Below are positions 1-8,921 of a stretch of DNA of 64,000 nt, in pieces. The position numbers were made by a program, and so were the translations under genes. Each line of letters starts with the position of its first letter. The stretch's first letter is position 1. Source of the stretch: Calothrix parasitica NIES-267 (GTDB lineage Bacteria > Cyanobacteriota > Cyanobacteriia > Cyanobacteriales > Nostocaceae); NCBI RefSeq assembly GCF_002368095.1, contig NZ_AP018227.1, forward strand, positions 7,722,167 to 7,786,166, given 5' to 3'. The notes below the pieces were generated by a model, which was not told the DNA's origin, did no database searches, and saw only the letters and a program-made list of their open reading frames with translations.

Positions 1-492
1 CAGCATGTACAAAAAGTTAGCAGCGTAATCCAAATCGTCATGAGGACGCACGGGGTCATCACCTCGTCTCATCAATTCAAAAGCCGCAACCATTGTTGGA
101 ATGCTTGCCAACAGACGAACGACAGCATTTCTGATATAGACTGGATTGTTCAAATCGCGTCGCGAGTAAAATAGACCCAATGCAGCTGCTGAAGCTTGTA
201 AAACATCCATTGGATGACCGCTTTCAGGGAAACACTTCATCATGTCCCGAATACGGTATTTAATCCTTCTGTTTTGATGAACTTCATACTCAAATAATGC
301 TAATTCCTCTTTACTGGGCAGTTCGCCCCAAATTAGCAGATAAGCAGTTTCTAAGAAAGTACTCTTTTTTGCTAGTTCTTCAATTCGGATGCCACGATAT
401 TCTAGTATTCCCTTCTGCCCGTCAACATTGCTAATACTGGATTGAGCTGCGGGAACACCATCCAATCCGGGCTTAAATTCGCAAACCATCAT
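1..492 (-). CDS. gltA: citrate synthase, N-terminal part (runs off the left edge)
   Basis: Citrate synthase condenses acetyl-CoA with oxaloacetate to citrate, the entry step of the (branched) cyanobacterial TCA cycle, in the cytoplasm. Reading the minus strand from the ATG at 492 gives an open frame of 164 codons to the window edge. It begins MMVCEFKPGLDGVPAAQSSI, followed by GILEYRGIRIEELA, TAYLLIWGELP and MKCFPESGHPMDVLQ, the standard N-terminal half of a type I/II citrate synthase. Two ATGs are adjacent (492 and 489) and either could start. The catalytic His/Asp of the C-terminal half lie outside the window. No frameshift is seen. It is well separated (114 bp) from the next gene on the same strand. 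Confidence 0.93.
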   Translation of the reverse strand, partial: MMVCEFKPGLDGVPAAQSSISNVDGQKGILEYRGIRIEELAKKSTFLETAYLLIWGELPSKEELALFEYEVHQNRRIKYRIRDMMKCFPESGHPMDVLQASAAALGLFYSRRDLNNPVYIRNAVVRLLASIPTMVAAFELMRRGDDPVRPHDDLDYAANFLYML

Positions 493-606
493 GGCAATAC
501 CATACGAATGTTTGAAAGATTTTATAGAGTTAACTTACCAGAAAGTTTTACCACCATAACAGTATCCTTTAATACAAAATTTCTTTAATGAAAAGTTATA
601 CAGCAG

Positions 607-1101
607 TTAAATAAAGTATCTTGGTGGTGTCAACCAAAACATTTTACCGCAACCGACAATTGAGCCAGTTTCTGGTATTTCTATTCCAATCGTACCTGCT
701 TTTTTCAGAACTAAACTGTCTTTAGCTTCACCCCAGATTAAAATTTCTGCCCAATTGCTTAAGCAAGGTTCATGCCCAACCAATGCTAAACGAGTTGAAG
801 GTGAAAAATTTCTAGGAATTAACCATTTTTTTATCCAAACCTCTATTCTACCATTAAATGCAAGGTCGGAACATTGCTCTAATTGCGAACTCAATCCTGT
901 AGAAATTAATATTTCTGCGGTTTGTTGCGCTCTTACTAAAGGACTTGTTGCGATTAAATCAAAACTTAAATCTAAATCTTTGAAGCGTTGAGCAACTTTT
1001 TGCGCTCTTTTTATTCCTTGTTCGGTGAGAATTCGTTTCTCATCTTTGATTTCCTTGGTAGATTCTTGGGCTATACCGTGACGAATTAAATACAGTTCCA
1101 C
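607..1101 (-). CDS. sixA: SixA-type phosphohistidine phosphatase
   Basis: A histidine-phosphatase (phosphoglycerate-mutase-like) domain fills this 164-residue protein. The N-terminus MELYLIRHGIA carries the signature RHG at residues 7-9, with His8 the expected phospho-acceptor. Further family features are LTEQGIKRAQKVA, the second-Arg region TSPLVRAQQTAE, and the late catalytic His in LALVGHEPCLS. Length and motifs match SixA, which in enterobacteria removes phosphate from histidine-phosphotransfer domains or PTS proteins. The cyanobacterial target is not known from sequence. It is followed by the DHH phosphoesterase gene 71 bp upstream on the same strand, so the two may be co-transcribed. 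The function within the family is inferred; the fold is clear. Confidence 0.88.
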   Translation of the reverse strand: MELYLIRHGIAQESTKEIKDEKRILTEQGIKRAQKVAQRFKDLDLSFDLIATSPLVRAQQTAEILISTGLSSQLEQCSDLAFNGRIEVWIKKWLIPRNFSPSTRLALVGHEPCLSNWAEILIWGEAKDSLVLKKAGTIGIEIPETGSIVGCGKMFWLTPPRYFI

Positions 1102-1172
1102 AGATTTTGGATTTTAGATTTTGGATTGAATCAACCACTATGGTTGATTATTCTTCTACTAACAACTAACGA

Positions 1173-2462
1173 CTATTCATCATCAGAAGAGATGAGATTA
1201 TCTTTTGGATTAACTAACTTCAGTAATTTTTGTTTGATTTGAGAGTCATAAACTTCCCATTTGAGTTTTGCATAAGCTGAGTCCTCATTGCTTCCAGATA
1301 AGAAACCCATCGGAATTTCAAAACCCCCTGCACTGGTACGACCACCACCGAAAAAACGACCTGTGCTATCTTTGCCAAAAGCTTCTTTGATAAATTCATC
1401 AGGGTCTAAAGTTAGTTTATTAGTCCTTAAAGAACCAATCACTACTTCTAATTCCTCATCTTCATCGTGAACTATACCGTAAACTACTGCGGTGTGAACG
1501 TTGTCTTCGGTAACTAAAAAATCAGCAGCTTGAGGAATTGCATCTCTATCGTCGTAGCGTAAGTAACCTACACCAGCTATCGAAAAGTTATTTTGCACAA
1601 TACGATTTCTCAAGGAACGTTCAATTACGTCCATGACCCGCTTTGAACGAGTCGCTCTCAATATTGTGTTTAACAACTGACCGTCATAAAATCGGCTTAG
1701 ATAAGCTGCTGCCATGAAATCTTCTTCTTTAGCCTGCATCAGCCTATTTGTATCTGAATGCAAACCGTGCATCAACGCTGTAGCACAGTTTACATGTTCG
1801 CTCATGCTACTATCTAGCTGCAACAACCCCGACTGTAAATACTGAGTAAAAATCGTTGCTGTTGCTCTCACTCCAGGACGTATGTCAAGAAATTCTGACT
1901 TCAAATCACCTTGCAAATTGTGATGATCCACAATCGCTATTAGCGGAATTCCTGCTTGTTGAATTTCCGAAATCAAGGTGGAAGTGGTACCTTGATTATC
2001 AACGAGTACGTACCCTTGATATGATGATAGGTCGCGATTTTTAATACTTTGAAGGGGAGTACGAGTTGCTGGCAAACTTGTCAGCTTGACTAAAGCAATA
2101 TTTTCTTGATGAGAAAGAGTTCCAGCATAAGTAATATCACATTTAATATCGTATTGCTCGGCAATTAACAGATAAGTCCAAGCTGAAGAGAGAGCATCGG
2201 GATCTGGAAAATCTTGTAAAATAATTATCTGACGCTCGTGTTTGTGTGCTTTGAGCGTATTTAATAATTGTTCCGATTTTTGAGTAGCTAATGTACTCGC
2301 ACGAGAACCTGCTCTGTGATTGCCATTAAGTGCTGTCGGAACAGGTTGATTCGATGGAAGCGACACTTCCAAAGAATCTTGGTCAATGTCAACATTTCCT
2401 AAGGTTGGGTCTAGTTTCAATTGCAAATCCTCAACCTGTTTCTCAGAAGAATTTCTTTGCAT
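1173..2462 (-). CDS. DHH/DHHA1 family phosphoesterase (NrnA/RecJ-like)
   Basis: This 429-residue protein has the metal-binding motifs of DHH phosphoesterases in order: DFPDPDALSSAW near residue 82, VLVDNQGTT, the eponymous DHH at 179-181 (VDHHN), and HGLHSDTNR. The C-terminal substrate-binding signature is GGGRTSAGGFEIP, the GGGH-like loop with Arg in place of His. The first 60 or so residues are a low-complexity extension seen in cyanobacterial members. Family members hydrolyse short oligoribonucleotides, pAp or cyclic-dinucleotide products using Mn2+. Which substrate applies here cannot be read from sequence. The gene heads a probable two-gene unit with the SixA-like phosphatase. It is not RecJ, because the length is short and the OB-fold part is absent. 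Confidence 0.85.
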   Translation of the reverse strand: MQRNSSEKQVEDLQLKLDPTLGNVDIDQDSLEVSLPSNQPVPTALNGNHRAGSRASTLATQKSEQLLNTLKAHKHERQIIILQDFPDPDALSSAWTYLLIAEQYDIKCDITYAGTLSHQENIALVKLTSLPATRTPLQSIKNRDLSSYQGYVLVDNQGTTSTLISEIQQAGIPLIAIVDHHNLQGDLKSEFLDIRPGVRATATIFTQYLQSGLLQLDSSMSEHVNCATALMHGLHSDTNRLMQAKEEDFMAAAYLSRFYDGQLLNTILRATRSKRVMDVIERSLRNRIVQNNFSIAGVGYLRYDDRDAIPQAADFLVTEDNVHTAVVYGIVHDEDEELEVVIGSLRTNKLTLDPDEFIKEAFGKDSTGRFFGGGRTSAGGFEIPMGFLSGSNEDSAYAKLKWEVYDSQIKQKLLKLVNPKDNLISSDDE

Positions 2463-3155
2463 GGGGAACGATTTACGTAGCGTGAATGTTTAAGCTTTAA
2501 AAGCTTTGGGAAAAATATTTTTACCGGTCACAGACTACAATCTTCGCACTCTATGTAGCAAAGCGCCAATATCTAGCAATATCCAAATTAATATCTAAAT
2601 TTATTGCAAATCGTTTTATCCCAGTTAAGGGAAGTGAATTTCTTGTTAAGTCAAATATTTAAAGCTTCTGAAGAAAACCGACTAAGCTCGCAAAAACACA
2701 GCATAATGCGTTTTAGACAGCTTTGATGGTAAGAAAATATGGCTTGATAAGCGTTGAGGGAAATTATTTTATTTCTTCTTTGCTCAATCATGCTGACTTA
2801 ATCCAAACTGAAAAAGTCAATCATCATATAATAATGTCTTACTATATTGAAATTTAGATGCACCCTACTTGCCGTTTTGTAAACATGATGTAAAATGTTA
2901 AAGTTCTTGTAGCTAAACTTTTCGCGTCTGCTGTATCTAAATTGCATTACTTTTTGCAAGGGAGATATTTATCAACCTAAAAAAGTGAGCAAAAAATTTT
3001 GCCAGATGTTCGCGAGCAAGTTAAATACAAAAATCACAACGGCAATTTAAAGATTGTCGCTTATTTTTTCGCTCGTAAGCCTGCCGATAAGTTGCATCTT
3101 AACCAGTGTTCAAGACCGCAATTACTATGCCTAGATTATGACAATCAAGCTAATG
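2463..3155. other. 693-bp intergenic region, no gene seen
   Basis: This AT-rich stretch lies upstream of the DHH gene and downstream of the HNH gene. Short open frames on the plus strand (from about 2999) have no family features and run into the antisense of the HNH gene. I see no RNA gene, hairpin terminator or mobile repeat here. It should contain the promoter of the DHH gene. Confidence 0.6.
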
Positions 3156-3653
3156 TCACAGTCCAATTACATATTTTTGCCACTCTTGATGCAAGCCACT
3201 TTTAAGATGCTTACTGACCTCAAAGTAAAGGCTACTATAAGGTCTGCGCGGAGCATGATGCAATGGCATTTGAGCTTCTTTTGGCGTTCGATTTCCTTTC
3301 TTGACGTTACAGCGGACACAGGCTGTAACAATGTTTTCCCAGCTATCGCCTCCACGACGCGAGCGCGGGATTACATGATCTAGTGTTAAGTCATCGCCCT
3401 TGTATCCGCAATATTGACAAGTATGACCATCGCGATGCAATATATTTCGACGGGTTAAAGGAATTTCTTTATAAGGAACGCGGACGTAATAGCGCAACCT
3501 TATAACGGTTGGAAGCGGAAAACCAGAGTAAATATATTTACCGTTGTGTTCTACCCGCTCTGCTTTTCCCTTAATCAGTAAAATTGCAGCACGTCGCCAG
3601 CTCGTGATATTGAGCGGTTCGTAAGAAGCGTTTAAGACTAAAACCTTTCCCAT
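3156..3653 (-). CDS. HNH endonuclease family protein
   Basis: This is a 165-residue protein of the stand-alone HNH family that is widespread in cyanobacteria. The N-terminus (MGKVLVLNASYEPLNITSWR) is the conserved non-catalytic lead. The nuclease core follows: zinc-binding CQYC, then LTLDHVIPRSRRGG with the HNH catalytic His, WENIVTACVRCN with the second Cys pair, and KKGNRTPKEA. All four Cys and the His are present, so it should bind zinc and cut DNA or nick it. The biological role of these chromosomal single-copy HNH proteins is unknown. It is not linked to an intron, intein or phage gene here. The ATG at 3653 is well placed and the length matches homologues. Confidence 0.88.
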   Translation of the reverse strand: MGKVLVLNASYEPLNITSWRRAAILLIKGKAERVEHNGKYIYSGFPLPTVIRLRYYVRVPYKEIPLTRRNILHRDGHTCQYCGYKGDDLTLDHVIPRSRRGGDSWENIVTACVRCNVKKGNRTPKEAQMPLHHAPRRPYSSLYFEVSKHLKSGLHQEWQKYVIGL

Positions 3654-3978
3654 TGATAGTCGCTCAAGGTATTAGTTTTACATATATTAACACGAATCCA
3701 ATCTAATTCGCTAGCTGAGTTTAATTTATACATCTAGAAAGCTTTTTTTTGCGACCGCTTATATCAAGCAAAACAATGTCAAGGTAAAACTCGATATTCG
3801 CGAAAAATAATATATTAAGAATTAACAACTACATTACTTGTATTCTCTATGTGAGTAACGCTAAACTTCCAAATTAATCCAGCCGAGCCGTTTATTGTGC
3901 GAACAGCAATGTAAAACAATATAAAAATTATTCGGCTAAGTGTTGCTGTATGGAAGTGGTTTGAATTGGAGAAAATCA

Positions 3979-5163
3979 ATGTTGAGTCACGAAGAGAATA
4001 AAACTGTTAATTCTGTTTCTTCCGATAGTTATGCTTGGAAAAGCCAACGTGCTTGGGTTGAAATTAATTTAGCAGCATTGTCTAAGAACATAGCTCAAAT
4101 ATGTAAGTTGTTAGGGGCGAAAACTCAGTTTATGGCTGTGGTCAAAGCTGATGCTTACGGACATGGTGCAGTTAGTGTTGCTCAAACAGCTTTAAAAGCT
4201 GGAGCTAGTTGGTTGGGTGTAGCTACAGTTCCAGAAGGAATTGAGTTACGAAAAGCTGGGATTAAAGCGCCGATTTTAGTTTTAGGTGCAACTTATACTC
4301 CAGAACAAATTGAAGCAATTGCTCGGTGGAAATTAGAAGCTACAATTTGCGACTGCAAGCAAGCTTTAATATTTTCTGACATTTTAGAAACTATAAATTT
4401 TGATTCACCTTTACGAGTCCATCTCAAGTTAGACACCGGAATGTCTCGCTTAGGTACTCTTTGGCAAGATTGTAGTGAATTTGTGCAATTAGTTGCTAGC
4501 TTGCCTCATCTTAGTATACAAAGCGTCTATTCTCATTTGGCTACTGCCGATAGCCCCGATAGAACCGTGATGGACTTGCAACATCAGCGTTTTGAAAGTG
4601 CGATCGCACTTCTTAAAGATATGGGAATAGAAGTACCTTGTTTGCATTTAGCCAATTCTGCTGGTACTTTGAGCGATAATTCTTTGCATTACGATATGGT
4701 GCGTGTAGGCTTAGCGATTTACGGTTTTTATCCATCACCTCATCTGCGCTCGACTGTTGAACTACAGCCAGTTTTAGAAGTAAAAGCGCGAGTTACACAT
4801 GTGAAGACGATTGAAAAAGGTGCTGGTGTTAGTTACGGACATACTTTCGTGGCTGCGAAGCAAATGCGTTTGGCTGTTGTTGGAATTGGCTATGCTGATG
4901 GTATACCTCGCAACCTTTCTAATAAGATGCAAGTTTTGATTCGAGGAGTGAAAATATCCCAAATTGGAACAATCACTATGGATCAGATAATGCTAGATGT
5001 CAGCAGCATACCTGATGTAGGAGAAGGAGAAATCGTTACTATTCTTGGCTGTGAAGGTGCAGAACAGATTACTGCTGAGGATTGGTCTACTCAATTAAAC
5101 ACTATTTCTTGGGAAATTCTTTGCTCTTTCAAACATCGTCTACCCCGTGTAAATGTAAATTAA
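3979..5163 (+). CDS. alr: alanine racemase
   Basis: Alr interconverts L- and D-alanine with pyridoxal phosphate and so supplies D-Ala for peptidoglycan. The PLP lysine is in VVKADAYGHGA (Lys56 with this start). The second catalytic base is the Tyr in GAGVSYGHTF (Tyr286). Other family signatures are HLKLDTGMSRLG, VYSHLATAD, HLANSAGTL and the C-terminal TITMDQIMLDV. The frame is open from a GTG at 3940, but the ATG at 3979 is preferred because GGAG lies 8-9 bases before it and the extra 13 residues are not family-like. The resulting length of 394 residues is typical. An intragenic HIP1 octamer sits at 4600. It stands alone, upstream of tRNA-Leu. Confidence 0.95.
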   Translation: MLSHEENKTVNSVSSDSYAWKSQRAWVEINLAALSKNIAQICKLLGAKTQFMAVVKADAYGHGAVSVAQTALKAGASWLGVATVPEGIELRKAGIKAPILVLGATYTPEQIEAIARWKLEATICDCKQALIFSDILETINFDSPLRVHLKLDTGMSRLGTLWQDCSEFVQLVASLPHLSIQSVYSHLATADSPDRTVMDLQHQRFESAIALLKDMGIEVPCLHLANSAGTLSDNSLHYDMVRVGLAIYGFYPSPHLRSTVELQPVLEVKARVTHVKTIEKGAGVSYGHTFVAAKQMRLAVVGIGYADGIPRNLSNKMQVLIRGVKISQIGTITMDQIMLDVSSIPDVGEGEIVTILGCEGAEQITAEDWSTQLNTISWEILCSFKHRLPRVNVN

Positions 5164-5285
5164 CTGTTCTGGTAGGAATTTTCAAATTATAAAATGAATA
5201 ACCAGGATTTAGATATTAGTAAAAAATAGCTATGTGAAAAATTGTGTGAAAAATCTTTATCTTATGGTATAGTATATAAGCTGAT

Positions 5286-5367
5286 GCGGATGTGGCGGAA
5301 TTGGCAGACGCGCTAGATTTAGGTTCTAGTGCCTCCGGGCGTGAAGGTTCAAGTCCTTTCATCCGCA
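5286..5367 (+). tRNA. tRNA-Leu (anticodon UAG)
   Basis: The cloverleaf can be folded by eye. The acceptor stem is GCGGATG (5286-5292) pairing with CATCCGC (5360-5366), with discriminator A at 5367. The anticodon stem CTAGA/TCTAG encloses loop TTTAGGT, giving anticodon UAG. A long variable arm (GCCTCCGGGC region) marks it as class II. The T arm has GGTTCAAGTCC. CCA is not encoded. It reads CUN leucine codons. Confidence 0.96.
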
Positions 5368-6815
5368 TTTTATTTTTATCAATTTAGAGAAGCAGGGTTT
5401 CCTAATGGATGAACGGGGACTGCTTTTGATAAATAAGTCTTTTTTACTATTTAGTCTTCGCGATGTAGATTCATTTGAGAAAGTATGTCCCGGCATTCCG
5501 GAAAGTATTTTTTCTGGTTTAACATGCGCTTACACTTCAAAAGAAGCATGTATCCAACTATTTTTTTCTTATTTTTAGTTTAGGCTTCCCTGGGAACTCA
5601 CTATCGGAATAGTTGTATGAATAAAATAGAATTTAAATATATAAACATAGGCTTGAAATATAAACTTTTGTAAATGCGAAGTTTGGAATGCTCTAAGATT
5701 AATTGCTGCAAATTACATAAAAATTTATTTCTAGATATAAGTAAATTTGAATAAAGCAGTATTTATTAACACTCCATAGAACATAATTTTAACTCTTCCC
5801 TAGAAAACTCTGCGTTCACCGTTATGGAAAATGTATAAAAATATTTGCTGTCAGTTTATGATTAAAGATTTTTTTCTTTCCATGACTAACATCATTTATC
5901 AGCTTTAATCTTATCGTTTTTCTCGCCATGCTGAGCTTAATTTACGAATAAATATAGATATTTGATTGATTTTAGACTGCAATGCGAACATTAAGTCATC
6001 ACAACTTTTATTTTTGATTTCGGCTTTATTAGGTCTTCTTTAATCGTACATAAGTACATTATTTATTTGCTAAGAAATAAAATCAACAATCCAAGGTAGC
6101 TCAATTATTTGTAACAAATGCATTTCGTCTATTGTCAATAGCAAATAAAAATCTAACTTCCTATATTTTGATATTTTTTTGAATAACTAGTACTTCAATG
6201 TTCGTAATTAACTCTATAAATATATAAATATAGCTATTTAAAACAATGTTAAGTTTAGTAATGTATAAACTTAAACTTTATATTTATCGATACCTACTTT
6301 AATATAAAAGCTGAAATCTTTGATGATTGCTCGTGTATTTTATTATTCCGAAATAACTAATAAGCATAATTTTTTTATACAAGTATGGCAAGAATAAAAT
6401 ATATTATCTATAACAACCACAACCATAGCCCTAGAAACAATTAACTGTACTATACTTAAGTGGTAATACTTAAGCAATAATTGAAATGTGATATTTTGAA
6501 CTGATATATTTATTTCAACGATTAAATTATGTAGGTAAAATACTCAGTACCTTTAAGTAGTCTTCACAGTTTTTTTACTCGTTATCTAAAAATCTCTGTT
6601 AATCTCAGTACAGGTAAGTTGTATTGCTGTAATTAAAGTTTTAAAGAGAATTAAACTACCCATAAACATTTATTTACCAATGTCATACTACATATATAGA
6701 TAATGTATATGGTTTTATTTTTAACAAGAATATATAAACAATATTTTTTAATAAGCAAGACAAATAGGTAACATTCGAGCAGAATTTAATTAAATTTAAT
6801 ACTAGTAATAACAAA
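5368..6815. other. 1.45-kb AT-rich intergenic region upstream of the taxis operon
   Basis: No open frame with family features, tRNA or clear mobile repeat is visible. The sequence is strongly AT-rich with many short A/T runs. It must contain the promoter of the PATAN-REC gene. I could not assign -35/-10 boxes or a regulator site with confidence. Confidence 0.5.
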
Positions 6816-7898
6816 ATGAGTACAACACCTATAGATAGTTACAAAATGTTTCAGAAACTTCATCCGCTATCTTTACTAGCACAGATTAGCAGCCGTCGTG
6901 CTACAGGTTGTTTAAGAGTATTTACGAAGACTAACTCTTGGTCTATCTATATGGAAGAAGGGAAGCTGACCTATGCTTCTTGCTCGGATAAGTCATTTGA
7001 ACGGTTAGATACTTACTTACAACGATTGCATCAGCAAATTCCCACACTCAATAGTTCTTGTCGGGTACAAATGCGGATGCTTTTTGAAAACCAAAATAGA
7101 CAAGAATCAATTTATCAAGCAGATTATCAAGCAATTTGCTGGTTGGTTGAGGGTGATTATATAACTTATCATCAAGCAGAAACTTTAATAAATGAATTAG
7201 CAAAGGAAGTATTAGAATCGTTTCTTACAATAAGAGAAGGAAGTTATGAATTTAGGAGCGAACATCCTTTATCAGAGCTACCTTCATTCTGTCATTTGGA
7301 TTTACGCTCTCTAATAGAAAGCGTCCAAAAACGGTTGAGAAATCGTCATGTTGGTCAAGTACCAGTTAAACCACAAAAGGTTCCACCTGTAGTTAGTAAC
7401 ACTGCTCCATTATTGATTGAGGAAAAACCATCATCTAATGTTGAAAAATCTCGTCCTCAAGCAACCGATTTAATAAATTTTGAAGATAGTCAAGGTCGCA
7501 ACAATATAAATATTTCACAAAACACTAAAGAACGACTATATACAGTTGCTTGTATTGATGATAGTTTAACTATCTTGAAATCTATAGAACGCTTTTTAGA
7601 AGAAGATAAGTTTTCAGTTGTTAAGATTAATGACCCTGTAAAAGCATTGATGCAAATTCTTCGTAGTAAACCAGACTTGATTTTGTTAGACGTTGAAATG
7701 CCAAATTTGGACGGTTATGAATTATGTTCTTTACTACGAAGACATTCGGCTTTTAAAAACATTCCTATTGTTATGGTAACTGGGAGGACTGGATTCATAG
7801 ATAGGGCTAAAGCAAAAATGGTGAGGGCTTCTGGCTATTTAGCTAAACCTTTTACACAGTCAGAGTTGTTGAAGGTCGTCTTCAAGCATATCAGCTAA
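6816..7898 (+). CDS. PATAN-domain response regulator (PatA/PixG-like)
   Basis: This 360-residue protein has an N-terminal PATAN (DUF4388-type) domain, roughly residues 12-170. Typical features are LSLLAQISSRRATGCLRVF and the WSIYMEEGKLTYA strand-turn. A variable linker of about 60 residues follows, then a C-terminal receiver domain (about 240-360). The receiver keeps its acidic pair in ACIDDS, the phosphorylatable Asp in ILLDVEMP (Asp292) and the Lys of YLAKPF. In cyanobacteria such proteins open Pix, Pil and Ptx taxis operons and act as outputs on type IV pili or hormogonium motility; PatA itself patterns heterocysts. Position as first gene before cheY, cheW, mcp and cheA supports a PixG-type role. 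The exact pathway is inferred. Confidence 0.87.
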   Translation: MSTTPIDSYKMFQKLHPLSLLAQISSRRATGCLRVFTKTNSWSIYMEEGKLTYASCSDKSFERLDTYLQRLHQQIPTLNSSCRVQMRMLFENQNRQESIYQADYQAICWLVEGDYITYHQAETLINELAKEVLESFLTIREGSYEFRSEHPLSELPSFCHLDLRSLIESVQKRLRNRHVGQVPVKPQKVPPVVSNTAPLLIEEKPSSNVEKSRPQATDLINFEDSQGRNNINISQNTKERLYTVACIDDSLTILKSIERFLEEDKFSVVKINDPVKALMQILRSKPDLILLDVEMPNLDGYELCSLLRRHSAFKNIPIVMVTGRTGFIDRAKAKMVRASGYLAKPFTQSELLKVVFKHIS

Positions 7899-7973
7899 TA
7901 TATCAATATTTACCGCGAATAATAGTAACCTACTTTAATAGATACTGGTTAAACTATCTCAGGATATATAAAA

Positions 7974-8351
7974 ATGAGCCTTACTTTACTTGGAACGATT
8001 TTAGTTGTAGAAGATTCCCCTAGTGAATTGGAATTAATAAGTCATTTTTTGAATGAAAGCGGATATAAAGTAATAAAAGCTACAGGTGGAACAGAAGCAT
8101 TAGAAAAATTAGAATCAGAAAAACCTGATGCAATTATTACTGATGTAGTAATGCCGGGAATGAGTGGTTTTGAACTGTGCCGTTCTTTGAAAAAAAATCC
8201 AGATACTCAAAAGGTTCCCATCGTTATTTGTAGTTCTAAAAACCAAGAAATTGACCGTTTATGGGCTATGAGACAAGGTGCTGATTACTATGTTACCAAG
8301 CCTTATACTCGTGAAGAACTTTTACGTGCGATTAAATCAGTAGCAATTTGA
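7974..8351 (+). CDS. CheY-type single-domain response regulator (PixH-like)
   Basis: This is a stand-alone receiver of 125 residues. It shows ILVVEDSPSELE (acidic pocket), the phospho-acceptor Asp57 in IITDVVMPG, the switch Ser in IVICSSKN and the conserved Lys in YYVTKPY. There is no output domain. It starts 75 bp after the PATAN-REC gene and stops 4 bp before cheW, so it is almost certainly co-transcribed. By analogy with PixH/CheY in cyanobacterial taxis operons it would be phosphorylated by the hybrid CheA at 12098 and modulate pilus motors or act as a phosphate sink. The receiver is certain; the partner is inferred from context. Confidence 0.9.
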   Translation: MSLTLLGTILVVEDSPSELELISHFLNESGYKVIKATGGTEALEKLESEKPDAIITDVVMPGMSGFELCRSLKKNPDTQKVPIVICSSKNQEIDRLWAMRQGADYYVTKPYTREELLRAIKSVAI

Positions 8352-8355
8352 ATCA

Positions 8356-8859
8356 ATGAATAATTCAAGCATTACTTTACGGGCAGGACAAAACCCAGAG
8401 CAAAACAATTTGGGAGATGGTTATCTCAAGTTTTTCATAAATCCTCAGACTTCTGCTATTTTGTCAATGAACCAGACGCAAGAAGCAATGGTTGTGTCTG
8501 TAGAATCTGTAACATCTATGCCCAATATGCCTTTCGGTATTTTGGGATTAATGAATTGGCGAAGTCGTATACTTTGGGTAGTTGACTTACCGAAACTACT
8601 CAATCTACAATCCCCCCAGAATCGACCCCGGCAATACAGTGTAATTGTTGTTCGGACTGAATCGATGATTTTGGGTTTAGTAGTACATGAAATTATTGGC
8701 ACTCTCAGATTCAATAGTGAGGAAATTCGTTCTCCTATAGGTCAGGTTGCATCTAGTTTAGTTCCCTATTTACGCGGATGCATTGTTCAACAAAAAGAAA
8801 TATTACTGGTATTAGATGCACAACCTATAGTGCATTCTTCTAATCTCCGTAGTGAGTAG
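8356..8859 (+). CDS. CheW-like coupling protein (PixI-like)
   Basis: This 167-residue protein has the CheW fold. It contains a strand-rich core with MPNMPFGILGLMNWRSRILW, then VVDLPKLL, ILGLVVHEIIGTLRF and the C-terminal ILLVLDAQPIV. CheW couples methyl-accepting receptors to the CheA kinase in the membrane-associated array. The ATG at 8356 lies 4 bp after the cheY stop, indicating translational coupling. The first 25 residues (Asn/Gln-rich) are an extension not seen in enteric CheW. It is the only CheW gene in the window, so both MCPs nearby probably share it. Confidence 0.87.
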   Translation: MNNSSITLRAGQNPEQNNLGDGYLKFFINPQTSAILSMNQTQEAMVVSVESVTSMPNMPFGILGLMNWRSRILWVVDLPKLLNLQSPQNRPRQYSVIVVRTESMILGLVVHEIIGTLRFNSEEIRSPIGQVASSLVPYLRGCIVQQKEILLVLDAQPIVHSSNLRSE

Positions 8860-8921
8860 GCTGTAATACAGAATTTACAAGTGTTTAGTGTAATAATTTA
8901 CCACTCCGGGGCAATTGATTT

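Noticed and set aside
755-991. Plus-strand open frame inside the SixA gene
   Set aside because: It is the antisense of a clear phosphatase domain and has no features of its own.
2999-3383. Two plus-strand frames over the HNH gene 3' end
   Set aside because: They overlap the conserved HNH core in antisense and have no start context or family motif.
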